A stretch of DNA of 64,000 nucleotides, from assembly GCA_023251935.1 (NCBI GenBank), contig JAHEXV010000003.1, positions 1-64,000 on the forward strand, written 5' to 3'. The notes beneath the pieces were generated by a model. The model ran no database searches and was not told the origin of the DNA. It worked only from the letters and a program-made list of their open reading frames with translations. Positions 45,663 through 54,920 of this stretch are shown here, in pieces. Position 1 is the first letter of the stretch; each line of letters begins with the position of its first letter. The DNA is from a bacterium (GTDB taxonomy: Bacteria; Actinomycetota; Thermoleophilia; Solirubrobacterales; 70-9). The position numbers and the translations under genes are program-made.

Positions 45663-46739
45663 ATGGACCCCGGAATGGAGGCTGCCGTGCGAGCGCTCGA
45701 GGCCATCTGGCGCACTCGCGACTTCGAGGCGCTCGAGCGCTTCGCCGACCCCGACATCATCGTCGACTGGTCGGGCTCGCTGAGCCCGAACCGTGGCGTC
45801 TATCGCGGGCTCGGTGAGGCTCGCCAGCTGTTCGATTCGGTGCTCGACGCGTTCTCGGAGACGACCTGGCGGGCCTCCGGCCTCACCCCGCTCGGCAATC
45901 GCCTCGCGATGGAGGGGCGATTCACCGTCCGTGGCGGCTCCAGCGGCGTGGAGACCGCGGCCGTCGGAGGCCAGGTCTGGACCTTTGAGGGGGGCCGCGT
46001 CACGGCCGTCAAGATCTTCCAATCCAGGGCCGAGGCGGTGCGGGGGATGCGGACGGCCCGCCTGGCCGAAGCGCGCCTCTATTTCGTCTGCGAAGCGCTT
46101 CCGGGTGGGCAGGATCCGCGTCCACTGCTCGACGCCGCGCTTCATGGCGGGGTCGACATCGTCCAGATGCGAGAGAAAGCGCCACGTTCGGCCGAGGAGC
46201 TGATCGCCCTCGCCGCCCCGTTTCGGAGCGCGGCCACCGAGCACGGGGCGCTGTTCATCGTCAACGACCGACCCGACCTGGTCGCCGCCTGCGGAGCGGA
46301 CGGGGTCCACGTGGGACAGGAGGACGTGCCCGTCGCCGAAGCTCGCGGGCGCGGCGGGCCGGAGGCTCTGATCGGGCTCTCCACCCACTCGCCGGAACAG
46401 CTGGAGGCGGCCTGCGCGGCGACGGGCGACTCGCGCCCCGACCAGCTCAGCGTCGGGCCGGTATGGGAGACGCCGACCAAGGCCGGACGGGCGGCGACGG
46501 GGCTGGGGCTGATCGAGGTCGCGGCACGGGAGGCGACCATCCCCTGGTTCGCGATCGGCGGCATCGCGGTCGACAACGTCGCGGAGGTCGTAGCCGCGGG
46601 CGGATCGCGAATAGTCGTCGTGCGAGCGATCCGCGACGCCGCCGATCCGGAGGCCGCCGCGCGGGCGCTGAGGCGAGCGCTGGTGGACGGAGCCGCTCCG
46701 GGAAGTCGCCCCGCGGACGCGGCCGCAGCCGATGGCTAG
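45663..46739 (+). CDS. thiE: Fusion: N-terminal NTF2-like (SnoaL-type) domain plus C-terminal thiamine phosphate synthase (ThiE)
   Basis: One frame with no stop: MDPGMEAAVRALEAIWRTRDFEALERFADPDIIVDWSGS...VWTFEGGRVTAVKIFQSRAEAVRG then RLYFVCEA...GGVDIVQMREK...FIVNDRPDLVAACGADGVHVGQEDVP...ALIGLSTHS...SVGPVWETPTK. Confidence 0.85.
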   Translation: MDPGMEAAVRALEAIWRTRDFEALERFADPDIIVDWSGSLSPNRGVYRGLGEARQLFDSVLDAFSETTWRASGLTPLGNRLAMEGRFTVRGGSSGVETAAVGGQVWTFEGGRVTAVKIFQSRAEAVRGMRTARLAEARLYFVCEALPGGQDPRPLLDAALHGGVDIVQMREKAPRSAEELIALAAPFRSAATEHGALFIVNDRPDLVAACGADGVHVGQEDVPVAEARGRGGPEALIGLSTHSPEQLEAACAATGDSRPDQLSVGPVWETPTKAGRAATGLGLIEVAAREATIPWFAIGGIAVDNVAEVVAAGGSRIVVVRAIRDAADPEAAARALRRALVDGAAPGSRPADAAAADG

Positions 46740-47235
46740 TCGAGAGCGAAAGAGGGCGGAGCGCCGGAAGCGCAAGGCGCGCGCCACGGGTCGCCGCGCC
46801 GAGGTCGCCGCCCGCTACGAGGAGCGAAATCGCGCCGCCCGCGAAACCTTGGAGCCCCTGGCCCCGCAGGAGCGGCCGGGCGTGGTCACGGCCGGCGCCG
46901 TGATCTCCGGCCTGGTGGCGATCTCGGTCGTGGTCGCCTACGCGCTCGGCGCGACCGTGAACGGCGATCGCCCGCACCTTCTCCAGGTGATCATCCCGGC
47001 GCTGCTGATGGGCGTCATGGCGGTCGGCATGTGGCGGGTTCGCTACTGGGCGGTGCTCGGTTTCCAGGCGATCCTCGCGCTGTTGATCCTCGGGGCGACG
47101 CTGGGGCTGGTAAGCGCCGGCGGCCTCGCGCCGCTGATCGGCAACGTGGCGCTGATCGGGATCGCGGGAACGCTGTTCTACCTGATGATCCGAGCGATGG
47201 CCCGGATCCAGATGCCGAGCCGGGAGCGGGAGTAG
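46732..47235 (+). CDS. Small membrane protein, unknown
   Basis: Basic N-terminus RKRAERRKRKARATGRR then about 4 TM segments. Confidence 0.7.
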   Translation: MASRERKRAERRKRKARATGRRAEVAARYEERNRAARETLEPLAPQERPGVVTAGAVISGLVAISVVVAYALGATVNGDRPHLLQVIIPALLMGVMAVGMWRVRYWAVLGFQAILALLILGATLGLVSAGGLAPLIGNVALIGIAGTLFYLMIRAMARIQMPSRERE

Positions 47236-47256
47236 TGGTCTTATAGAGTCGAACTG

Positions 47257-48624
47257 ATGCCCGATTCGTATGACGTGGTCGTGATCGGGGGTGGCCCCGG
47301 CGGCTACGTGGCCGCGATCCGCGCCGCCCAGCTGGGCCGCAGGACCGCCGTCGTGGAGCGGGACAAGCCGGGCGGCCGCTGTCTGAACTACGCCTGCATT
47401 CCGGCCAAGACCGTGCTCCATAGCGCCGAGCTCTACGACCACGCCTCGAACGGCACCGAGCTCGGGATCAAGGCGGACGGCGTCAGCATCGATTGGAAGG
47501 CGCTCGGCGCTCGGCGCGCGAAGGTCTCAGAGACCCTCGCCGGCGGCGTGAAGATGCTGTGGGACAAGAACAGGGTCGCTCTGATCGAGGGGGACGGCTC
47601 GCTGACGGCCGAGGGCAACGTCGAGGTCGCCGGCGAAACCTACGAAGCCGGCGCGGTTGTGCTCGCCACCGGCTCGGTGGCGCTGCCGATCCCGGGCGTC
47701 GAGTTCGGCGGGCGCGTCGTGGACACCTGGGGCGCCTGGTCCCTTCCCGAGCAGCCGAAGCGGATCGCAGTCATCGGGGCGGGCGCGTCCGGGGCCGAGA
47801 TCGCCTCCGCCTACGGGCGCTTCGGCACCGAGGTGGTCCTGATCGAGATGCTCGACCAGATCCTCCCGGCCGAGGACAAGGACATGGCGAAGGTGGTGGA
47901 GCGAACGTTCAAGAAGCAGGGGATCACGATCTCGATCGGGGCCAAGGTCGAATCGGTCGAGGCAGGCAAGAGCTCGGTGAAGCTCAAGCACGGGGACACC
48001 GAGGTGGAGGTCGATTACCTGTGCATCGCCGGCGGTCGGGCACCCGACACCGAGGCGCTGAACCTGGGCGAGGCCGGAGTCGAGCTCGAGGAAAGCGGCA
48101 AGATCAAGGTCAACTCCTACCAGCGCACCTCGAATCCCAAGGTCTATGCGATCGGCGACCTGGTCGGCACGAAGGCGCTTGCCCACAAGGCGTCCGAGGA
48201 GGGGGTGGTCGCGGTCGAGCACGCCTCGGGCGCCGAGACCCACCCGATCGACGAGAGCCTGGTCGCGGGGGCGACCTTCTGCCAGCCCCAGGTGGCAAGC
48301 GTCGGGATGACCGAGGCCCAGGCGAAGGAGGCCGGCGCCGACATCAAGGTCGGGAGGTTCAAGCTCGGCGGCGTCGGCGCCGCCGCGGTCTACGACGATC
48401 GAGACGGGATGGTCAAGATCGTCGCCGACTCCCAGTACGGCGAGATCCTCGGCGCCCACGTGGTCGGCAACCGCGCCTGCGACATGATCAGCGAGCTGGT
48501 CGACACGATGGCCCTCGAGGGCGGCTATCAGGAGCTGGCCCGGATCATCCATCCTCATCCGACCATCTCGGAGGCCGTGCTGGACGCCGCCCGGGCGGTC
48601 GACGGCTGGGCGATCCACCAGTAG
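47257..48624 (+). CDS. lpdA: Dihydrolipoyl dehydrogenase
   Basis: YDVVVIGGGPGGYVAAIRAAQLG, GGRCLNYACIPAKT (redox CxxxxC). Confidence 0.95.
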   Translation: MPDSYDVVVIGGGPGGYVAAIRAAQLGRRTAVVERDKPGGRCLNYACIPAKTVLHSAELYDHASNGTELGIKADGVSIDWKALGARRAKVSETLAGGVKMLWDKNRVALIEGDGSLTAEGNVEVAGETYEAGAVVLATGSVALPIPGVEFGGRVVDTWGAWSLPEQPKRIAVIGAGASGAEIASAYGRFGTEVVLIEMLDQILPAEDKDMAKVVERTFKKQGITISIGAKVESVEAGKSSVKLKHGDTEVEVDYLCIAGGRAPDTEALNLGEAGVELEESGKIKVNSYQRTSNPKVYAIGDLVGTKALAHKASEEGVVAVEHASGAETHPIDESLVAGATFCQPQVASVGMTEAQAKEAGADIKVGRFKLGGVGAAAVYDDRDGMVKIVADSQYGEILGAHVVGNRACDMISELVDTMALEGGYQELARIIHPHPTISEAVLDAARAVDGWAIHQ

Positions 48625-48657
48625 CCCGACCCCGCCGGCCGGGACTATCGTGGGACC

Positions 48658-49254
48658 GTGAGCGACCGAGACGATCCCCACGTCCTCCCTGCCGACCTCC
48701 CCGAGCCGGTGGACGACGGCGCCGCTGACCACCTCGAGGGAGCGGCCCTCCCGTCGCTGGCGTTGCCCTCGACCTCGGGTGAGCGGATCGATCTGGCCGA
48801 GGCCGCCCGGGGCACCCTCATCGTCTACTGCTACCCGCGGACGGGGCGACCAGGCGTGCCGCTCCCGCCGGGTTGGGACGCGATCCCCGGCGCCCGCGGC
48901 TGCACCCCGCAGTCGTGCGCCTTCCGTGATCACTTCGCCGAATTCGAGGCGCTCGGGGCGAGCCTGCTCGGACTGAGCGCCCAGTCGAGCGATGACCAGC
49001 TCGAGTTCGCGCAACGGGTCGACCTCCCCTACCCGGTGCTCAGTGACCCGGGCCTCGCGCTCGCCGAGGCGATCGGACTCCCGACCTTCGAGGTGGCCGG
49101 CATGCGCCTCTACCGCCGGCTGACGTTGATCGCCCGCCGCGGACGCGTCGTCAAGGCCTTCTACCCCGTCTTCCCACCGGATCGGAACGCCCCCGACGTC
49201 CTGGCCTGGCTGCGCGAGCGCGCGGCGCGCGCCGGACCTCGGCCATCGCGATGA
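48658..49254 (+). CDS. Peroxiredoxin (PrxQ/Bcp-like with insertion)
   Basis: LIVYCYPRTGRPGVPLPPGWDAIPGARGCTPQSCAFRDHFAEFEALGASLLGLSAQSSDDQLEFA. Confidence 0.85.
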   Translation: MSDRDDPHVLPADLPEPVDDGAADHLEGAALPSLALPSTSGERIDLAEAARGTLIVYCYPRTGRPGVPLPPGWDAIPGARGCTPQSCAFRDHFAEFEALGASLLGLSAQSSDDQLEFAQRVDLPYPVLSDPGLALAEAIGLPTFEVAGMRLYRRLTLIARRGRVVKAFYPVFPPDRNAPDVLAWLRERAARAGPRPSR

Positions 49255-49856
49255 GCCTCGACCGGCCGGTCTTCTATTACGACCTCGGCTCGCCGTACGC
49301 CTATCTCGCCGCCGAGCGAGTCAACCACCTGTTCGCCGAGGCGCTCGACGAGCCCCCCGAGTGGCGACCGATCCTGCTCGGCGGTCTGTTCAAGCGCTTC
49401 GGGCGCGACTCGTGGGCCAACGGCCCCGGCCGGGCCGATGGGATGCAGGAGGTCGAGCGGCGGGCCTCCGCGTACGGGCTGCCCGCGCTTCGATGGCCCG
49501 AGCCCTTTCCCCCGAACACGCTCGTCGCGATGCGCGCGGCGACCTACGCGAAGGAGATCGGCCGCGCGGTGGCCTTCTCGCTGGCCGCCTTCCGTCAGGC
49601 GTTCGCGGCCGGCCGCGACCTGAGCGATCCGGACAACGTCGTCCTCGCCGCGGCGGCGGCCGAGCTTCACCCGCGGGCTCTGCTCGCCGCCATCGACCGC
49701 GACTCCGTGAAGAGGGCGCTCCGCGAGGCGACCGAGGACGCCGGCGACCTCGGGGTGCGAGGAGTGCCGAGCCTGGTCGTGGACGGCGAGGTCTTCTGGG
49801 GCGACGATCGCCTTGCCGACGCCGCCGAGCGGGCCGCCCGCCTGCGCAACGCCTGA
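49251..49856 (+). CDS. DsbA family / 2-hydroxychromene-2-carboxylate isomerase-like oxidoreductase
   Basis: PVFYYDLGSPYAYLAAERVNHLF...RGVPSLVVDGEVFWGDDRL. Confidence 0.85.
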   Translation: MSLDRPVFYYDLGSPYAYLAAERVNHLFAEALDEPPEWRPILLGGLFKRFGRDSWANGPGRADGMQEVERRASAYGLPALRWPEPFPPNTLVAMRAATYAKEIGRAVAFSLAAFRQAFAAGRDLSDPDNVVLAAAAAELHPRALLAAIDRDSVKRALREATEDAGDLGVRGVPSLVVDGEVFWGDDRLADAAERAARLRNA

Positions 49857-49929
49857 ACCGCGACCCCATCGACGCCCGCGGGTCACGATCGGGCCCGGTG
49901 GCGTCCCGGCTGGGTTATCTTGGGCGGCG

Positions 49930-51225
49930 GTGGCGCAAGAGCGCACCAAGACGGCGCAGCGTGGCCCGGCCGGCGACGGCAGGGGCGCCGCGGCGCATCC
50001 GCTGCCGGACCCGGAGACGTGCCGGGAGCTGCTCGAGACGATGGCGCTGATCCGGCGATTCGAGGAGGAGGCCGGGCGCCAGTACCAGCAGGCGAAGGCG
50101 GGCGGCTTCCTTCACCTGGGGATCGGCGAGGAGGCGACGATCGTCGGGACCACGTCGGTGATGCGCTCCGACGACTACCTGATCGGCACCTACCGCACCC
50201 ACGGCCACGCGATCGCCCGCGGCACCGATCCCCGGAACGTGATGGCCGAGCTGTTCGGCCGCGAGGATGGATGCTCGCGCGGGCGGGGCGGGTCGATGCA
50301 CATCTTCGACGGCGAGCGGCGCTTCATGGGCGGCTACGGGATCGTCGGCGGCAACCTGCCGATCGCTGCCGGGCTCGCGCTCGCCTGCGACTACCAGGGC
50401 TCCGACGCGGTCACCGTCTGCATGTTCGGCGACGGCGCGTCGAACACCGGCAACTTCGGCGAGACGATGAACCTGGCGGCGCTCTGGAAGCTGCCGCTCG
50501 TCTTCCTGGTCGAGAACAACCTCTACGGCATGGGCACGGCGATCGAGCGCCACTCGGCGGTCACCGACCTGTCGCGGAAGGCCGAGGGTCTCGGCGTGCC
50601 CGGGGTCCGAGTTGACGGCATGGACGTGCTGGCGGTTCGCGAGACCGTCGCCGAGCATCTGCGGATCGCACGATCCGATCGCCAGCCGACCCTGGTTGAG
50701 GCGTTCACCTATCGCTACCGCGGCCACTCCGCAGCCGATCCGGAGGTCTACCGGACCAAGGAGGAAGTGGAGGAGTGGCGCAAGAAGGACCCGGTGAAGG
50801 TCTTCCGTGACCGGCTCCTCGCCGAGCAGGTGATCACCGAGGCGTACCTCGAGGAGCTCCGGGAGCGCCTCGAGCGCCAGGTGATGGACGCGGTGGAGTT
50901 CGCCGACCGCTCGCCCGAGCCGCCGCTCGAGTCGCTCTACGACCATCTCTACGTGGTCGGCGACCAGGTGCCGGGCTGGTACGCGGTCGACGAGCGCACC
51001 CCTGAGCCGCACCGCGGCGAGGAGGAGCGCGAAGTCGGGGCCACCGGCGAGGCGCGAAAGCTGGCGGAGGCGGGCGCCGCCTACGCCGGACAGCGGAGCA
51101 CTCGGGGGCGCCCGCCGGTCGACGACGATCAGATCCGGAAGGCGGATGCCCAGACCCCCGGCGGCGTGGTCGGCGATCGGGACGCCTCGGACGCGCTCGA
51201 GGATGCGGATGCGGACCAGGGCTAG
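49930..51225 (+). CDS. pdhA: Pyruvate (2-oxoacid) dehydrogenase E1 alpha subunit
   Basis: MALIRRFEEEAGRQYQQAKAGGFLHLGIGEEA...GRGGSMHIFDGERRFMGGYGIVGGNLPIAAGLALA; TPP motif GDGASNTGNFGETMN. Confidence 0.93.
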   Translation: MAQERTKTAQRGPAGDGRGAAAHPLPDPETCRELLETMALIRRFEEEAGRQYQQAKAGGFLHLGIGEEATIVGTTSVMRSDDYLIGTYRTHGHAIARGTDPRNVMAELFGREDGCSRGRGGSMHIFDGERRFMGGYGIVGGNLPIAAGLALACDYQGSDAVTVCMFGDGASNTGNFGETMNLAALWKLPLVFLVENNLYGMGTAIERHSAVTDLSRKAEGLGVPGVRVDGMDVLAVRETVAEHLRIARSDRQPTLVEAFTYRYRGHSAADPEVYRTKEEVEEWRKKDPVKVFRDRLLAEQVITEAYLEELRERLERQVMDAVEFADRSPEPPLESLYDHLYVVGDQVPGWYAVDERTPEPHRGEEEREVGATGEARKLAEAGAAYAGQRSTRGRPPVDDDQIRKADAQTPGGVVGDRDASDALEDADADQG

Positions 51226-51234
51226 GGAGGCGGC

Positions 51235-52227
51235 GTGGCGATGATCCGGATGAGGGAGGCCCTCCGCGACGCCCTCGCCGAGGAGATGAGAAGGGACGAG
51301 TCCGTGTTCGTCATGGGGGAGGACGTGGGCGTGTTCCAGGGGGCGTTCAAGGTCACCGAGGGCCTGCTGGACGAGTTCGGCGAAGGGAGGGTTCGCGACA
51401 CGCCGATCTCCGAGAACACGATCGTCGGGGCCGGGGTCGGCGCGGCGATGGCCGGGCTGCGCCCGGTGGTCGAGCTGATGACGGTCAACTTCTCGCTCCT
51501 GGCGATGGACCAGATCGTCAATCACATGGCGGCGATCCCGTACATGTTCAACGGCCAGGTCCGGGTTCCGATCGTGATCCGCATGCCGGGCGGCGGCGGC
51601 CATCAGCTGGGACCCACTCACTCGCACTCGCTCGAGGCGCTCTTCCTGCACGTCCCCGGACTGCTGGTCGCGGCCCCCTCGACGCCGGCGGACGGCAAGG
51701 GGCTGCTGAAGGCGGCGATCCGCGACGACAATCCGGTCATCTTCATCGAGCACGAGACGCTCTACGGATCGCGGGGGGAGGTCTCCGACGGGGACGCGGA
51801 CGGGGTCGTCAACTTCGGCGAGGCCGCGGTGAGACGCGAGGGCGATGACGTGACGATCGTCGGCATCCTCCGGATGGCTGACGTCGCGCAGAGGGCGGCG
51901 AAGACGCTCGCCAACGAGCATCAGGTCGAGGCGGAGGTGATCGACCCTCGGACGCTGCGTCCGCTCGATCTCGACACGATCCTTCGCTCGGTCCGCAAGA
52001 CCAACCGCTGCGTCGTGGTCGAGGAGGGCTGGCCGCACGGGGGCGTCGGCGCCAACATCGCCGCCCTGGTCAGCGAGCAGGCATTCGACCATCTCGACGC
52101 CCCCCCGCAGCGGGTCACCGGCGCCGACGTCCCGATGCCGTACGCGAAGCGGCTCGAGCAGGCCGCCATCCCGCACCCCGAGCACGTGGTCAGCGCGGCG
52201 CTGGCGACGCTCGAGGGGGCGAGATGA
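51235..52227 (+). CDS. pdhB: Pyruvate (2-oxoacid) dehydrogenase E1 beta subunit
   Basis: MREALRDALAEEMRRDESVFVMGEDVGVFQGAFKVTEGLLDEFGEGRVRDTPISE. Confidence 0.94.
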   Translation: MAMIRMREALRDALAEEMRRDESVFVMGEDVGVFQGAFKVTEGLLDEFGEGRVRDTPISENTIVGAGVGAAMAGLRPVVELMTVNFSLLAMDQIVNHMAAIPYMFNGQVRVPIVIRMPGGGGHQLGPTHSHSLEALFLHVPGLLVAAPSTPADGKGLLKAAIRDDNPVIFIEHETLYGSRGEVSDGDADGVVNFGEAAVRREGDDVTIVGILRMADVAQRAAKTLANEHQVEAEVIDPRTLRPLDLDTILRSVRKTNRCVVVEEGWPHGGVGANIAALVSEQAFDHLDAPPQRVTGADVPMPYAKRLEQAAIPHPEHVVSAALATLEGAR

Positions 52228-52279
52228 CCGCGCCCGGCAGGACAGCGATCCCGGAGGCGAGGCCGAGGAGGTGGCGCGG

Positions 52280-53647
52280 ATGAGCGTCGACGTCGTCATG
52301 CCCCGGCTCTCGGACTCGATGGAGGAGGGGACGATCCTCCGCTGGCTGAAGTCGCCGGGCGACGAGGTCGCGCTGGGCGAGGAGCTGGTCGAGATCGAGA
52401 CCGACAAGGCGAACATGGTCTACGAGGCTCCAGCGGCCGGCGCACTGATCGAGATCCTCGCCGGCGAGGGCGACACCCTGCCGATCGGCGAGGTGATCGC
52501 TCGGCTCGGCGAACCGGGCGAGACCCCTTCAGGTGACGGCGCGTCGAGTGAAAGGGGAGGTCAGGCGGAGGAGGGGGACCACGCCGGGCAAAGCCCCTCT
52601 TCCGTCCCTGGGTCGGCCGCTTCGCGGAGTCCTCGCGTCCATGCTGCGGAGGCTCCGCCCGCCGTATCCCCCTCCTCCCCTACCCAGCCATCCGGCGGCG
52701 TTGCCGAGGCCCCGGGGGCCGCGCCCGACACCCCAGCCTTACGTGGAGACGGAAGGGTGAAAGCGTCGCCGCTCGCCCGGCGGATCGCCAGGGAGAACGG
52801 GCTCGAGCTGGCGAGCATCTCGGGCTCGGGCCCCGGCGGCCGGGTCGTCAAGGCGGACGTCGAGCGGGCGATCGCCGCCGGCCCGCCGGCGGAGCCTGCC
52901 CCGGTACCCGCTCCCGCGGAGACTCCCGGGGTCAGCGAACGTCCCGAGACCGCCAAGGGCGGGGTCGCGGTGGAGGAGCTGACCAAGCTCCAGCAAACGG
53001 TCGCTCGCCGGATGGCGGAATCGAAGGCGACCGCGCCGCACTTCTATCTGCAGGTCGAGGTCGACATGAGCCGCTGCACCGACGCGCGAGCGCGGCTCAA
53101 GGCCGCCGGCGACGAGCGGGAGGTGGTGCCGTCCTTCAACGACATGATCGTCAAGGCGGCAGCAATCGCCCTCCGCGAGCACCCCCGCGCCAACGGCGCC
53201 TACCGCGACGGGCGCCTGGAGGTATACGAGCGAATCAACATCGGTGTCGCGGTCGCCGCCCGGGACGCGCTCGTCGTCCCGACCGTGTTCGACGCCGACC
53301 GCAAGGGCCTGCGGCAGATCGCCGAGGAAACCCGAGCGCTGGCGCAGCGCGTGCGCGACGCGACCGTCACCCCGCCGGAGCTCTCCGGGGGCACCTTCAC
53401 CGTCTCCAACCTCGGGATGTTCGGCATCGACTCGTTCCAGGCCGTGATCAATCCGCCCCAGGCGGGCATCCTCGCGGTCGGCGCGATCGTCGCCAAGCCG
53501 ACGGTCCGAGACGGAGAGATCGCCACCGCCCAGGTGATGACCCTCAACCTCGCCTGCGACCACCGGATCCTCTACGGCGCCGACGGCGCCCGGTTCCTCG
53601 ACCGGATCCGAAGCCTGCTCGAGGAGCCGGTGGGACTGGCTCTCTAG
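52280..53647 (+). CDS. Dihydrolipoamide acyltransferase E2
   Basis: Lipoyl domain EIETDKANMVYEAP; E3-binding KASPLARRIARENGLELASISGSGPGGRVVKADV; catalytic LACDHRILYGADGARFL. Confidence 0.94.
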   Translation: MSVDVVMPRLSDSMEEGTILRWLKSPGDEVALGEELVEIETDKANMVYEAPAAGALIEILAGEGDTLPIGEVIARLGEPGETPSGDGASSERGGQAEEGDHAGQSPSSVPGSAASRSPRVHAAEAPPAVSPSSPTQPSGGVAEAPGAAPDTPALRGDGRVKASPLARRIARENGLELASISGSGPGGRVVKADVERAIAAGPPAEPAPVPAPAETPGVSERPETAKGGVAVEELTKLQQTVARRMAESKATAPHFYLQVEVDMSRCTDARARLKAAGDEREVVPSFNDMIVKAAAIALREHPRANGAYRDGRLEVYERINIGVAVAARDALVVPTVFDADRKGLRQIAEETRALAQRVRDATVTPPELSGGTFTVSNLGMFGIDSFQAVINPPQAGILAVGAIVAKPTVRDGEIATAQVMTLNLACDHRILYGADGARFLDRIRSLLEEPVGLAL

Positions 53648-53648
53648 G

Positions 53649-54098
53649 TTGTTCGCCGGTCGGCTTCCCTTCGTCGACGAGCACGCGACCGACGTCGCCG
53701 CGACTCCCGCCCGCGCCTGGGGCGCGCTTCTGACGGTGGTTCCCGGGTCCTTTCGCGGTCGGCGGACCGAGTCGGTCGCGCGCCTGCTCGGCGCATCCGA
53801 GGCGCGTCCGCGCGGTCGCTTCGGCGAGCAGGGATCGGCGATCGTCGGGTTCAGGGTCGCGGCGGGCGGCGCCCCCACCCGACTCGCCCTCGAGGGGGAG
53901 CATCGCTTCTCGCGCTACGCGCTGATCTTCCACGTCGATCCGCTGTCCGATGGGCGGTGCCGGGTCCGGGCCGAGACCCGCGCCGAGTTCCCGGGCCTGC
54001 ACGGCCGGGTCTACCGGGCGGCCGTGATCGGCACCCGCGGGCACGTGGTGGTGGTGATGCGCCTGCTGCGGGCGATCAGGGCCAGAGCCGAGTCGTGA
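53649..54098 (+). CDS. SRPBCC/DUF2867-like hypothetical protein
   Basis: LPFVDEHATDVAATPARAWGALLTVV...ALEGEHRFSRYALIFHVDPL. Confidence 0.65.
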   Translation: MFAGRLPFVDEHATDVAATPARAWGALLTVVPGSFRGRRTESVARLLGASEARPRGRFGEQGSAIVGFRVAAGGAPTRLALEGEHRFSRYALIFHVDPLSDGRCRVRAETRAEFPGLHGRVYRAAVIGTRGHVVVVMRLLRAIRARAES

Positions 54099-54168
54099 GC
54101 CAGCCCGCTCGTGGCTGGCGAGCTGCCGGGGCACTCAGCCAAGCGACACCGCGTGAGAGACTGGATGC

Positions 54169-54915
54169 ATGCCGATCGGTTCGCCGCGCCCTCTGTCCGA
54201 GGTCCTGGTCGTGCGAGCCGGCCTCGTTCCATACGGCGAGGCGCGCGCGGCGCAGAAGCGCCTGGAGACCGCCCGGGTCGCTGCTCAGGTGCCCGATCTG
54301 CTGCTGCTGCTCGAGCACCCTCCGGTCTACACGCGGGGACGCCGGTCGACGCCCGACGAGCTGCCGATGGACGAGGATTGGTATCGGGCGCAGGGAATCG
54401 AGGTCGCCGAGACCGATCGCGGTGGACGGGTCACCTACCACGGGCCAGGGCAGCTCGTCGGCTACCCGATCATCTCCCTGAGGCCCTACGGCGACGACGT
54501 CCACGACTACGTCCGGCGCCTCGAGGGGCTGATCATCGGCGCGCTGGCCGAGTGGGGGGTCGACGCCGGGGTCAGCGACGGGCTGACCGGCGTGTGGACG
54601 CCGGAGGGACGCAAGGTGGGATCGATCGGAGTGCACGTGAGCCGCGGCGTCACCACGCACGGCTTCGCGATCAACGTCAACAACGACCTGCAGCCGTTCG
54701 AGTGGATCGTGCCGTGCGGGATCGAGTCCTGCCGGATGAGCTCGCTGGCGTGCGAGCTCGGCGCCGCGCAGGACCTGGACGCCTTCGCGACCACGGTCCG
54801 CGACCGGTTCGCGGAGATCTATGCGCGGACGCCGGTCGAGGTCAGCGTCGCGGAGTTGCTCGAGCGGGTCCCCGAGCTTCGGGTGCTTGCCGGCCCGGCG
54901 GCGGCGCTACCGTAG
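54169..54915 (+). CDS. lipB: Octanoyltransferase LipB
   Basis: LLLLEHPPVYTRGRRS; RGGRVTYHGPGQLVGYPI; GSIGVHVSRGVTTHGFAINVNNDL. Confidence 0.95.
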   Translation: MPIGSPRPLSEVLVVRAGLVPYGEARAAQKRLETARVAAQVPDLLLLLEHPPVYTRGRRSTPDELPMDEDWYRAQGIEVAETDRGGRVTYHGPGQLVGYPIISLRPYGDDVHDYVRRLEGLIIGALAEWGVDAGVSDGLTGVWTPEGRKVGSIGVHVSRGVTTHGFAINVNNDLQPFEWIVPCGIESCRMSSLACELGAAQDLDAFATTVRDRFAEIYARTPVEVSVAELLERVPELRVLAGPAAALP

Positions 54916-54920
54916 GAGCG

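Noticed and set aside
54111-54920. N-terminal extension of LipA over lipB
   Set aside because: It is a shadow frame of lipB; LipA starts at 54921.
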